The position numbers were made by a program, and so were the translations under genes. A stretch of DNA of 54,026 nt from Candidatus Eiseniibacteriota bacterium. Lineage in GTDB: Bacteria; Joyebacterota; Joyebacteria; Joyebacterales; Joyebacteraceae. The stretch is from positions 1-54,026 of the forward strand of contig JAUVLP010000004.1 in NCBI GenBank assembly GCA_030600655.1. The letters are read 5' to 3'. Below the pieces are notes generated by a model. It did not search any database, was not told the DNA's origin, and was given only the letters and a program-made list of their open reading frames with translations. Of the stretch, positions 44,205 through 52,425 are shown piece after piece. Numbering within the stretch: the first letter of the stretch is position 1; each line of letters begins with the position of its first letter.

Positions 44205-44240
44205 GAGCGGCGTCCACGTGTACTCGCGTGGACGCCGCTC
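44205..44240. terminator. Strong hairpin between convergent genes
   Basis: GAGCGGCGTCCACG (44205-44218) pairs perfectly with CGTGGACGCCGCTC (44227-44240), a 14-bp stem with an eight-base loop. It lies between the ends of two convergent genes and could stop transcription from either side. Confidence 0.6.
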
Positions 44241-44293
44241 GATGAAAGCAAATTGTCTCTTCGTGAAGGGGTGCTACCGCAGCACGCCTGCTG

Positions 44294-46258
44294 CTACCGC
44301 AGCAGGACCACCTTTCTCACTTCGCGCCAGTCGCCAACGGTGGCACGACAAAAGTAGATGCCGGAAGCGGCCTGCCTTCCCCTGTCGTCCCGGCCCGTCC
44401 ATGCGATCTCGTGCTCGCCGGCGGGAAGGACTCCCGACTCGAGCGTCCGCACAAGCCTGCCCGCGATGTCGAAGATCTCGACCTTCACGCTCGACGAACT
44501 GGGAAGCGCAAACATGAGTGATGTGCGTTCCGTGAACGGGTTGGGCGCCCCGGAGCTCAATGCAAGTCTGAGAATGCCGTCGTCCGACACACCCGTCCAC
44601 TCATCAACGAACGCCTCGAGGTAAACGGTAAGATCGCTCAGCGCCCCGCCTCCCCCGTGAATCCCGGATTCATCCCTGTTACTCAGAGTCAGGATCGCGG
44701 TGTAGAGTGTGGACTCTGTCGCGCCTGCATCGTCGAAGTGGAGCGTGTACTCTGCCGCGTCCGCACCGGCCGACTCCTCCGTGAACCCACCTACGAACGA
44801 GAACCTGCCGTCTCCACCAACGATCGCCGCATCGTAGATCTCAAGAAGCGCCTGAAGACTACCGTAGCCGTCGTTGTAGACGCTCAGGACCATATCCGAG
44901 AACGCCCCAATTTCATGAGAACCGAAGTCGAGCGTGTCTGCAGGATCAACCGAAGCAGCATCAAGCGAAGGGCTCGCATGGTTAACGACGGTACCGCTCA
45001 GCGCCACGTCCTTGGCGGGATCATCAAGGTCGTTGGAGCTGACTGTAAGATCACCGGCCTTCTCCCCGGTACTGGCCGTCTCCATCGAGATGGTGTGATC
45101 AGCGCCGCTTCCAGCAGAAAGCTGGAACGAACCTCCGGGCGCCGTGAAGCCGCCAGGATCCGCAAGTGAGTAGTCGAGTTCATCGGCAGGAGCTGAGGCC
45201 GAGTTCGTCACGGTCAGGAGTTCCTCAGCCGTCGAACCGATGATGGCCTTCCCGAAGACCAACGATGCTGCAACATTTACCTTGGCTGGGATCTGTAGCT
45301 CGAGCAGAAGAGGAATGTGATCGGACGCGTAGTAAAGAGCGTCCGCCATCACCTGGCTGATCTCCATATTGGTGGGGCTATTGATATCGTTGTTCAGCCG
45401 GTAGCCGTCGTTGCCGAACGCCTTATGGCTGTTGGTGATGTACGAGAGGCCATCTCCATCCTGGAGCGCTACTGATATGAGCAGCTGGTCGTAGCGGTCA
45501 TCCATGCCTCCGCCCGTGAAGCCACTCGGCGGGCTCACGCCCGGCGCCTGGGTGTGCAGCCGCCTGAACGTGTAGCTGTCGTGCCAGTAGCCCGGCTTGT
45601 TGACGGGATCGAAGCATCGACCGTCATTGTCGGCCTGAGAACCCACGAGATCCTGATAGCCGGCCTCGCTGCTCGTATACATGTTGAAGTCGCCGCCCAG
45701 GATGAAGTGCGTACCCGTTGGGTAGCCGTTCATGTGCGCACGGATCTCCTCGCACTGGTCCTCTCGCGTGGCTATGTCTGAGCTTGATGAGCCGGCCTTG
45801 AGATGTGTCGAGAGGATCTTGAACTGCGCTTCCGATGAATCGTAGCCGTTCAGGGTAACGGTGTACTCCATCGTCCAGCGCACGTCGGTCATGATCGTCA
45901 CGTGCGTAACAGTATCAACGACCGAGTTCTTGTAGAAGATGGCGTTGTCGGTGTCGGGCCCGTTTATGAAGAGGTCGGCGGAGTATTCGCCGGGGACGGA
46001 GGCGTTCAGACAGTAGTTCAGAAATTGATTGGTCCCAGTCTGGCTCTGTATCTCCTGGACGATGATAACATCGGCATCGAGCGAATCCATGACGGTCTGG
46101 AAATACAGATACCTGCCCGGCCAGTCCAGACCCGGCCAGTTGAGAATGTTGTACGTGACAACCCTCAGGGCTGATGCCGGCTGCGCCACGGCAAGAAGCA
46201 GGAACACGAGAATCGCGAATGTCATCAGGGGGCGTCTGATAGGGGTCCTCGGTAGCAT
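44294..46258 (-). CDS. Secreted endonuclease/exonuclease/phosphatase-fold protein
   Basis: A 654-residue exported protein. Signal peptide, then an EEP domain (about 30-330): RVVTYNILNWPG, VIIVQEIQSQTG (metal-binding Glu), LSTHLKAGS, FILGGDFNMYTSS (Asp/Asn pair) and ASDHIPLLLEL (catalytic Asp-His). Substrates of the fold include DNA, RNA and phospholipids; which applies is not visible. Two Ig-like/choice-of-anchor modules (about 345-560) and a sorting-type domain (GAPNPFTERTSLMF) follow. The ATG at 46258 is used because the promoter -10 at 46302-46307 lies in the longer frame. AAGGAGG stands ten bases upstream. Confidence 0.87.
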   Translation of the reverse strand: MLPRTPIRRPLMTFAILVFLLLAVAQPASALRVVTYNILNWPGLDWPGRYLYFQTVMDSLDADVIIVQEIQSQTGTNQFLNYCLNASVPGEYSADLFINGPDTDNAIFYKNSVVDTVTHVTIMTDVRWTMEYTVTLNGYDSSEAQFKILSTHLKAGSSSSDIATREDQCEEIRAHMNGYPTGTHFILGGDFNMYTSSEAGYQDLVGSQADNDGRCFDPVNKPGYWHDSYTFRRLHTQAPGVSPPSGFTGGGMDDRYDQLLISVALQDGDGLSYITNSHKAFGNDGYRLNNDINSPTNMEISQVMADALYYASDHIPLLLELQIPAKVNVAASLVFGKAIIGSTAEELLTVTNSASAPADELDYSLADPGGFTAPGGSFQLSAGSGADHTISMETASTGEKAGDLTVSSNDLDDPAKDVALSGTVVNHASPSLDAASVDPADTLDFGSHEIGAFSDMVLSVYNDGYGSLQALLEIYDAAIVGGDGRFSFVGGFTEESAGADAAEYTLHFDDAGATESTLYTAILTLSNRDESGIHGGGGALSDLTVYLEAFVDEWTGVSDDGILRLALSSGAPNPFTERTSLMFALPSSSSVKVEIFDIAGRLVRTLESGVLPAGEHEIAWTGRDDRGRQAASGIYFCRATVGDWREVRKVVLLR

Positions 46259-46301
46259 TGTAGGGGTCCCTCCTTGGCTAGATGATACCTCTCTATCTTC
46301 C

Positions 46302-46330
46302 ATTGTAGCACAATCTTAGCAAGTTCGCAA
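46302..46330 (-). promoter_or_regulatory. Sigma-70-type promoter of the EEP protein gene
   Basis: Minus strand TTGCGA (46330-46325), a 17-bp spacer and TACAAT (46307-46302, five of six), 44 bp upstream of the ATG. Confidence 0.6.
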
Positions 46331-46406
46331 GCGTGCGTGGCTGTTTCCATTAGCGCCACGGGATGACGCGCCGCCCCTGACGCTGCTCGCCACGCCCGGC
46401 GTACGA

Positions 46407-46444
46407 CGCACAGGGGCCGCCCACGGGAGTGAGCGGCCCTTGCG
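46407..46444 (-). terminator. Hairpin downstream of the HExxH metalloprotease gene
   Basis: GGGCCGC (46414-46420) pairs with GCGGCCC (46433-46439), and CGCA (46407-46410) with TGCG (46441-46444), with a small bulge. It lies 26 bp past the stop of the gene ending at 46470 and before the next promoter. No clear T-run. Confidence 0.45.
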
Positions 46445-46469
46445 TTCCAATAGCTGAGTTTCACATCAG

Positions 46470-49400
46470 CTACTTCAGAAGCACCATAGTCTTCTGATCA
46501 ATGACACCCGGCGCGTAGACGCGGTAGAAGTAGATACCCGATGCGACTCGTTCACCGCCTTCATCGCGGCCATTCCACTCGAGCTCATAGATTCCCGGAG
46601 ACAGTTCTTCATTGCCCAGTTCCCGGACAACTCGGCCCGCGATGTTGTACACGCGTACAGTCGTACGGCCACCAAGTGAGGGAACCTCGAACCGGATGAT
46701 GGTGCTGGGATTGAACGGATTAGGGTAGGCCCCAAGCACACCCTGATATGCGACAACGTCAGTCCCTGAAGGCGCGGGTCTCCCCGCCTCGCGCTCGTAG
46801 TTGCCTTCCGTCACAAGGACGAAGCTTCGTGTCATTGCAGGATCCAGCTTCGGAGCTCGAAAAGTGAGCTCGATAGTCTCACCTGGTGCCAGGTCCACTC
46901 GGTCCCCGTCGTTTGAGATGATCCCGCCGGCACATTCCCCGCTCACAGAGTGTGTGGCATCGAGAAGAAAACAGGGCTGTGTGTGAAGGGGGTCTGCGGG
47001 AAACTCGGTGAGAAAGAGCTCGTCGACGAAGTACTCGACGGGTGATGTGAGGCGGAAGCAGATGACTCCGTCCTCAACGGCGGCGTCTCGCGGTATGGGC
47101 CGCACGCTCGTGCAAGCATTCGCACGGAGGCACAGATCGGTAAGATCCAGCTCCGCGTCCGATCCGACTACTGCCCTTCCTGGAGGTGGCTCGATCTTCT
47201 GGCCGGGGCTGCCGCGTCCCCCGGCTCCTCCGCCGGCACGCGTGGCTTCTGTTTCGTAGCTGACCTCCATTGAAGCGCCGGGAGCCACAATCGCTGTGCG
47301 ACCATCGGACGCCAGCACAAGATCAAGGAGATCTCTTCCATCCTCACCGCGACAGGACACGGGGCCTGCTCCGCGTCTGTACGCGGCAATCTCCCCATCA
47401 GGAAGAATGCATACTTCCACGTCGACTGGATGGTCGATCGCAAAAAGCTCGACACTATCGAAGTGCGACAGCTCTTCAAACGGCTCCGTCAGCCTCAGCC
47501 GGTATGTACCGCCGACGATTGCAGGATTCTCTTCAAGAACGTACATGTCGGACTCATCGGAGCCAAAGAGCGCACCTGCAAGAACGTTGTTGTCGGTGAC
47601 CCAGCCGGATGAACCCAGCACATCAATGAAGGGACAGCCGCCCCCGGGAAGTGTCTTCTTGGCTTGGAAGGAATAGGAATAGGCAAGATCGATGTGGTTT
47701 GCCGTTGTGCGCTGCATGCACCACTCCACGTAGCCGGGACCACACTCCTCCTCTGATCTCTCGTAGTCTGTCTGAACCAGCGACAGTACTACCACGACGG
47801 ACTCCGCACCGCCCTCACCGAATTGGTGAAACCTGTAGGTCGCGCCCGTCTGGCCGGGCCCATATTGATACTCGTTGATGTCATCGAGCTCGTCCCCGAA
47901 CAAGTACAGGGCATCTCGAACGCACCCGTACTCGAGCACACTGACTCTCAGCTCCGTTCCCTCAGCCATGCCATCACCGCTCCAATCGAGGGTGACTGTG
48001 AGATCGTCCCCTGCGTAGTATGTCGTATCGGCCACGAAGACGATGTAGTCAGATCCCCACAGGCTGACTTCAACAGGATGGCAGTACTCGTTCTCGCAGA
48101 AGTCGTTGTTCGTTGGATCATTCCATCCACCGTCGGGGCAGTCGGTGCCATATGCTGGGACTGTTCTCCACATCGCCTCGTGCGCCGCATCCATGAGGTG
48201 TTTCGGTGGTATGGCGATCTCCCAACAATTCAGATGAGCATCGCCATAGGGCCCGGTTCCCCCATCGAGCTTCTGGAACAACCCAAACGAACCTCCAGGG
48301 GACACATACCCGCCGAAGTCATAGACCGAGTCCAGCGAGTCGGAATCGACCCATTTGGCGACACCGAAGTCACTAAAGACCTCGCGAAGACGGAACTCCC
48401 CCGGATTCGGAGCAGTCCCCCCAAGATCGGAGAACTGATCCCCGTCAAAGACGTCCGCCAGCCCACACATGTCTGGCGCCAGCTTTTGCTCCTCATCCCT
48501 TGCCCGAATCCAACCGTAGACCGGATGTTCATCATAGGGGAGCTCACCGAACCGGTGCGAGAGATACGATGTCCAGAGCGCAAAGGTCGCGTATCGGGTC
48601 CGGCAGTCTTCCTCCACAAGCCCGGCGATCGAAGGACATGGCGCGGTCGCTCCCACCGTACGACAGAGAAACGTGGTATCGATGAACATGGTGATCAGGG
48701 ACTGCCCATATGGGATATCGTCTTCTCCAATCCCCCCGATGTGCGGCTTCACGATGACTGAAGCAGCACTTGGGAACAGCTCCACAAAGGCGGCACCGAT
48801 GTCGTCACGGATGCCGTGCGTCGAGTAGTTGCTGAAGTCGATCATGTGCGTGAACTCGTGGGCCACGCCGTCGGATACATAGCGAACCCAAGTCGTGTCG
48901 CCCTGGCACTTGCCGCGACCGTCGGTGACGCCGACGGAGTTCTTCGCATACTCGAGCGAGTCAGCGTGAATGTAGAGGTACGGTGGATCCTCGACCATGC
49001 TCACAAATGGGGACGGATGCTGACCCACGTCCTTGTCTCCGTACTCCAGCCGTCCATTCGAAAGCATGCAGTGATTCGGTTGCGATGGATACCCCCACTT
49101 GTAAAGATACACATCAACGTGATTCCGCTCAGTGATGTCTATCTCCGTACACGTGGGAAAGACCTCGAATCCGTCGTCGGGGTCATATTCATCGGAGTCG
49201 GAGAAGTAGTTGAACACGAGCTGAAGATCCGTGAAGTCCGACGTTCCCGCTTCCGTGAAAAGATTGTCGGTATGGACATCCAGTGTTCGCACTAGCTTGG
49301 CCAGTTCTGTGTCCAGTACTATGGTGGAGGCATCCTCCGCGAATGTGGCGCTGAGCAGCAGGTCCAGATCACGCTCGGCGTCACCCAGGAGCGGCTGGTT

Positions 49401-49601
49401 GAAGGTCCACCGGGCAAACGTCGGAGAAGATGTGTAGTTGCCGGTCGTTTCGCAGTAGTCGGTGTACCTGACCACCGAATCTGGCGGCGATCCCAGGCCG
49501 ACGATGCGGAGCCCCTGGATCTCAGCGGGTGATGGTTGAGCGAGAAGAAACAGATGGAGCGCGATGACGGCGCACATCGTCCACATTGAAGAGCGGGGCA
49601 T
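46470..49601 (-). CDS. Secreted HExxH metalloprotease-like protein with sorting-type domain
   Basis: A 1043-residue exported protein. After the signal peptide (CAVIALHLFLLAQPSPA) comes a region with DGVAHEFTHMIDFSNYS, a zinc HExxH motif at His248/Glu249/His252; a Glu in AAFVELF about 22 residues later may be the third ligand. The rest, about residues 480-950, is beta-rich with many paired cysteines and a Gly-rich spacer (ATRAGGGAGGRGSPG). The end is a sorting-type domain (AYPNPFNPSTIIRF). I could not place it in a named peptidase family; M30-like or an unassigned gluzincin are possibilities. The ATG at 49601 has GGAGGTGA upstream. It follows the beta-propeller gene, with a palindrome between. 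Confidence 0.8.
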   Translation of the reverse strand: MPRSSMWTMCAVIALHLFLLAQPSPAEIQGLRIVGLGSPPDSVVRYTDYCETTGNYTSSPTFARWTFNQPLLGDAERDLDLLLSATFAEDASTIVLDTELAKLVRTLDVHTDNLFTEAGTSDFTDLQLVFNYFSDSDEYDPDDGFEVFPTCTEIDITERNHVDVYLYKWGYPSQPNHCMLSNGRLEYGDKDVGQHPSPFVSMVEDPPYLYIHADSLEYAKNSVGVTDGRGKCQGDTTWVRYVSDGVAHEFTHMIDFSNYSTHGIRDDIGAAFVELFPSAASVIVKPHIGGIGEDDIPYGQSLITMFIDTTFLCRTVGATAPCPSIAGLVEEDCRTRYATFALWTSYLSHRFGELPYDEHPVYGWIRARDEEQKLAPDMCGLADVFDGDQFSDLGGTAPNPGEFRLREVFSDFGVAKWVDSDSLDSVYDFGGYVSPGGSFGLFQKLDGGTGPYGDAHLNCWEIAIPPKHLMDAAHEAMWRTVPAYGTDCPDGGWNDPTNNDFCENEYCHPVEVSLWGSDYIVFVADTTYYAGDDLTVTLDWSGDGMAEGTELRVSVLEYGCVRDALYLFGDELDDINEYQYGPGQTGATYRFHQFGEGGAESVVVVLSLVQTDYERSEEECGPGYVEWCMQRTTANHIDLAYSYSFQAKKTLPGGGCPFIDVLGSSGWVTDNNVLAGALFGSDESDMYVLEENPAIVGGTYRLRLTEPFEELSHFDSVELFAIDHPVDVEVCILPDGEIAAYRRGAGPVSCRGEDGRDLLDLVLASDGRTAIVAPGASMEVSYETEATRAGGGAGGRGSPGQKIEPPPGRAVVGSDAELDLTDLCLRANACTSVRPIPRDAAVEDGVICFRLTSPVEYFVDELFLTEFPADPLHTQPCFLLDATHSVSGECAGGIISNDGDRVDLAPGETIELTFRAPKLDPAMTRSFVLVTEGNYEREAGRPAPSGTDVVAYQGVLGAYPNPFNPSTIIRFEVPSLGGRTTVRVYNIAGRVVRELGNEELSPGIYELEWNGRDEGGERVASGIYFYRVYAPGVIDQKTMVLLK

Positions 49602-49626
49602 GACAGTCACCTCCAGTGTCTCAATC

Positions 49627-49647
49627 GCAATTGGATAATCCAATTGC
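49627..49647. promoter_or_regulatory. Perfect AT-rich palindrome between two secreted-protein genes
   Basis: GCAATTGGAT (49627-49636) and ATCCAATTGC (49638-49647) are perfect arms around one base. It touches the stop codon of the beta-propeller gene (reading from 49647) and lies 26 bp upstream of the metalloprotease ATG. It may be an operator or a terminator stem; the GCAAT ends resemble the Fur-gene palindrome. Confidence 0.45.
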
Positions 49648-51524
49648 TACCTCACGACGGTGACTCTGGCTGTCTGTCCCTCGATGCGGCGACCGTCATG
49701 GATGAGTTGAATGAAATACACACCACTTGCTGTTGGGCTGCCGTCACCTCCTCGTCCATCCCACTGAAGAAGTTCACCGGGCGTGTCGTATGCGCCAACC
49801 GAGCGGGAGCCGGCCGAAACCCGGGCTACACGGCGACCCGAGACATCGTAGATCTCGATGCCCACAACCCCCGCCTCCGCAACTTCATAGCCGATGGTGC
49901 ATCCGCTATGCTGGGGGTTCGGGCCGGCAAACAGGATGCGCGCCGGACCGGAAGCGACCGACCCGGGTACGTTCACTTCGACCGGACCAAGAAAAGCCGA
50001 GCCTGTCGGCTTCGCCCACTCAACCCAGTAGCAGTAGCGGACGCCGGGGACCACACTCTCATCATCCCACGTCGCGGTCCCACCCGCGAGCGGCTCCGGA
50101 GTGATACAGATCGCTGTGAACTCAGAGGGTTCAGGCGCACAGATATCCCCCTCAGCCGGCACATCCCGCCAGATGAGGAATGGGCCGGCGGCAGCACTTC
50201 CACCCGCGTACCACGAAAGCGTCACCGAGCCTGTCCCCACAATGCTCTCAGGACAACAGAAGTCCACGGGCGTTGTCTGGGTACCGTGGGATGCCCGGAT
50301 GTCCTCGTCGAACGGCCCTAGCTCAAAATAGCACTGCCAGACCACCCACACGCTGCTATCTGGAGAGACCGCCACATCGGGCCAATGATCGAATTTCCCC
50401 GGGGTGGTCGCCGTGTCGCTCACGGCCTCCTCCGAGCTCCAGTGATTACCCTCCCACCTGCTTGCCGCTACTCGACTGGAGAACATATCCATGTAGCGAC
50501 CGTAGGTCCATGCGGCCCAGATCCCGCCCGAGGGTGAGGAGTCAACGTTGGGCGGCCCGTTAGTGTCGGGGTACACATCGGGCTCATTGACATACCCGGG
50601 CTGTGTCCACGAGCCCTCGATACGTCTGCTGTACTTGACGTTGTTCGCGGCCGTGTTCCCGTCCCCAAGCCACACCACCATCGGGACACTCTGCTCGTCG
50701 AAGGCGATTACCCCCCCTCCCATGTTTCCGGGTGAGCTGTCGACGATCTCCGGGACGTTCCATGACTCACCGTCGAACACGGCGCACGCAACAGCATCAC
50801 CGCCTGGCGCGTGCCCCTCAGCCCCCCAGGTTGCCCAGACCGTTCCATCGGGGCTCACCGCGATGTCCCCCCCGTAGTCGCCGGTCTCCTCGAAACCGAG
50901 CGCGAAAGGGCCTTCCCACTCCACACCGTTCCAGTGGTATGTCAGGAGGATCCGGGAGGTCCACGGCGGCTCATACGTGCTCGTGATGATCCAGATATCG
51001 CTGCTATCTGCTACGTGGATGCTGTACACGTCGTAACGTGACGCACCAGTCCTCACAGTATCCGCCTCTGACCAATGCGCGTCATCCCAGTGAGAAACGA
51101 GAAGGCTGTGGTTCCCGCCACCCATGTTCTTCTTCCATACAACCCATGGGACTCCGTCGGCGCCGGACGATATCTTCGGGGATCGATCCTCCGCTGGATC
51201 GGATGGATGAACCAGCTGTCGCGGCGTCCATCCGGAACCATCGTTGACCGAGAAGACGATATCCTCAGGCATATCTGCCCCCCAGACGCACCATGCAGCA
51301 CCATCCACGGTGACATCAACGGAGGGAGTCCAGTCGTTGTCGGAATCGTCCCCCCCGACGATCTCCTCGGGCGACCAATCAAGTGCTAGGGCGCTCGATG
51401 CAGCAAGGCTCACAAGGAGAAGAGCCAGCAGGATTGGCTGCAGCAGATTATGCCGGGTTCGATCGGTTGGCAGATTTGGTTGGTCAGGCTGGCAAGTGCG
51501 CTTGAACGATCTCATGACAAACAT
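49647..51524 (-). CDS. Secreted beta-propeller (sialidase-like) protein with sorting-type domain
   Basis: A 625-residue exported protein. Signal peptide (LLQPILLALLLVSLAASSALA), then repeated blades with Asp-box-like and W-rich strands: TPSVDVTVDGAAWCVWGA, SPKISSGADGVPWVVWKK, GDIAVSPDGTVWATWGAEG, IAFDEQSVPMVVWLGDG, and DVAVSPDSSVWVVWQCYF. A fibronectin-type-III-like segment (SVTLSWYAGGS) and a C-terminal sorting-type domain (GPNPQHSGCTIGY) follow. No catalytic residues of sialidases were identified, so a binding role is as likely. The ATG at 51524 has GGAGG five bases upstream; the ATG at 51557 has none. First gene of the run to 46470. Confidence 0.8.
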   Translation of the reverse strand: MFVMRSFKRTCQPDQPNLPTDRTRHNLLQPILLALLLVSLAASSALALDWSPEEIVGGDDSDNDWTPSVDVTVDGAAWCVWGADMPEDIVFSVNDGSGWTPRQLVHPSDPAEDRSPKISSGADGVPWVVWKKNMGGGNHSLLVSHWDDAHWSEADTVRTGASRYDVYSIHVADSSDIWIITSTYEPPWTSRILLTYHWNGVEWEGPFALGFEETGDYGGDIAVSPDGTVWATWGAEGHAPGGDAVACAVFDGESWNVPEIVDSSPGNMGGGVIAFDEQSVPMVVWLGDGNTAANNVKYSRRIEGSWTQPGYVNEPDVYPDTNGPPNVDSSPSGGIWAAWTYGRYMDMFSSRVAASRWEGNHWSSEEAVSDTATTPGKFDHWPDVAVSPDSSVWVVWQCYFELGPFDEDIRASHGTQTTPVDFCCPESIVGTGSVTLSWYAGGSAAAGPFLIWRDVPAEGDICAPEPSEFTAICITPEPLAGGTATWDDESVVPGVRYCYWVEWAKPTGSAFLGPVEVNVPGSVASGPARILFAGPNPQHSGCTIGYEVAEAGVVGIEIYDVSGRRVARVSAGSRSVGAYDTPGELLQWDGRGGDGSPTASGVYFIQLIHDGRRIEGQTARVTVVR

Positions 51525-51565
51525 GAACCCCTCCAGCTGTGAGGAACGCACCTCCACACACTTTC

Positions 51566-51594
51566 ATCGTATGGGCTCGGGTGCTCCGCGTCAA
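51566..51594 (-). promoter_or_regulatory. Sigma-70-type promoter of the beta-propeller gene
   Basis: Minus strand TTGACG (51594-51589), a 17-bp spacer and TACGAT (51571-51566), about 42 bp upstream of the ATG at 51524. Confidence 0.55.
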
Positions 51595-51659
51595 GGATGA
51601 AGCTGTACCGGTGCAGTTCACCTTGTCCCCACCTCCCCGCTCTGCTAGAGTCCGATCCC

Positions 51660-52277
51660 ATGACATATGGTGCGTTTCTCATCCAGGCTATTCTCATATC
51701 GCTCTCCGGGGTTATGTCTCCAGGACCACTCACAGTGGTCGTCGTAGGCAAGGGCGCGAAATCGCCCCACGCCGGAGTTCTCATCGCGCTCGGGCACGGC
51801 ATCGTCGAATTCCCTCTGATGGTACTCATACTGGTCGGTCTTGGACCTCTGCTGCGCCACAGCGTGGCCGGCGCAATCATCGGCTTCGTCGGCGGACTGG
51901 TGCTCCTCTGGATGGGAATCGGGCTCCTGCGCTCTCTTCGGGCTGGACAGGAAACGGAGCTCTACAAAGGGACTTCACCGCTCATGGCAGGGATTCTGAT
52001 GTCGGCGGGCAATCCCTACTTCCTCGTCTGGTGGGCGACTGTCGGTGCTACGCTCGTCTTCCGTGCCTCCGGATACGGGCTGTGGCAACTCGCAGTATTC
52101 GCAATCGTCCACTGGTCCCTCGATCTTATCTGGTACTTCTTCCTCGCATCGGCATCCTATCGGGGGACTCGCATCCTGGGGGAACGCTTCCTCGAGGGCG
52201 TTCGCCTTGTCTGCGGCATTTTGTTGCTCTTCTTCGGAGCCCGCTTCATCCTCGACGCGACAGGGGCATTCGCGTAA
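51660..52277 (+). CDS. LysE/RhtB-family amino acid exporter
   Basis: A 205-residue inner-membrane protein with about six hydrophobic segments. The family motif is near the start (SLSGVMSPGPLTVVVVGKG), followed by ALGHGIVEFPLMVLILVGLG, and a second-half motif GNPYFLVWWATVG. LysE/RhtB proteins export amino acids or related compounds; the substrate is not predictable. The ATG at 51660 fits the family N-terminus; the frame is open 21 codons further up, but those residues are unlike the family. The ribosome site is poor. Confidence 0.85.
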   Translation: MTYGAFLIQAILISLSGVMSPGPLTVVVVGKGAKSPHAGVLIALGHGIVEFPLMVLILVGLGPLLRHSVAGAIIGFVGGLVLLWMGIGLLRSLRAGQETELYKGTSPLMAGILMSAGNPYFLVWWATVGATLVFRASGYGLWQLAVFAIVHWSLDLIWYFFLASASYRGTRILGERFLEGVRLVCGILLLFFGARFILDATGAFA

Positions 52278-52361
52278 CCCGCCAATCGGCCAGTCCTCTG
52301 CATCGCGGACGGACCAGTGCAACTCATTCCGAGAACGTTCTATCTTCTGACCTCTTGCCAT

Positions 52362-52370
52362 GTTATAATA
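52362..52370 (+). promoter_or_regulatory. Extended -10 promoter for the deiminase-like gene
   Basis: TGTTATAAT: a perfect TATAAT (52365-52370) with the TGn extension, about 55 bp before the ATG at 52426. No good -35 was found, as expected for an extended -10 promoter. Confidence 0.6.
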
Positions 52371-52425
52371 ATGATGATATGTGGATTCGGATGATGGATA
52401 GGTGAATCAACGGAGGACAGTAAGG

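Noticed and set aside
44270-44325. Repeated GCTACCGCAGCA near the end of the EEP protein gene, as a possible insertion or attachment site
   Set aside because: A single 12-base duplication over the stop codon, with no mobile gene or boundary change nearby; likely a small tandem duplication.
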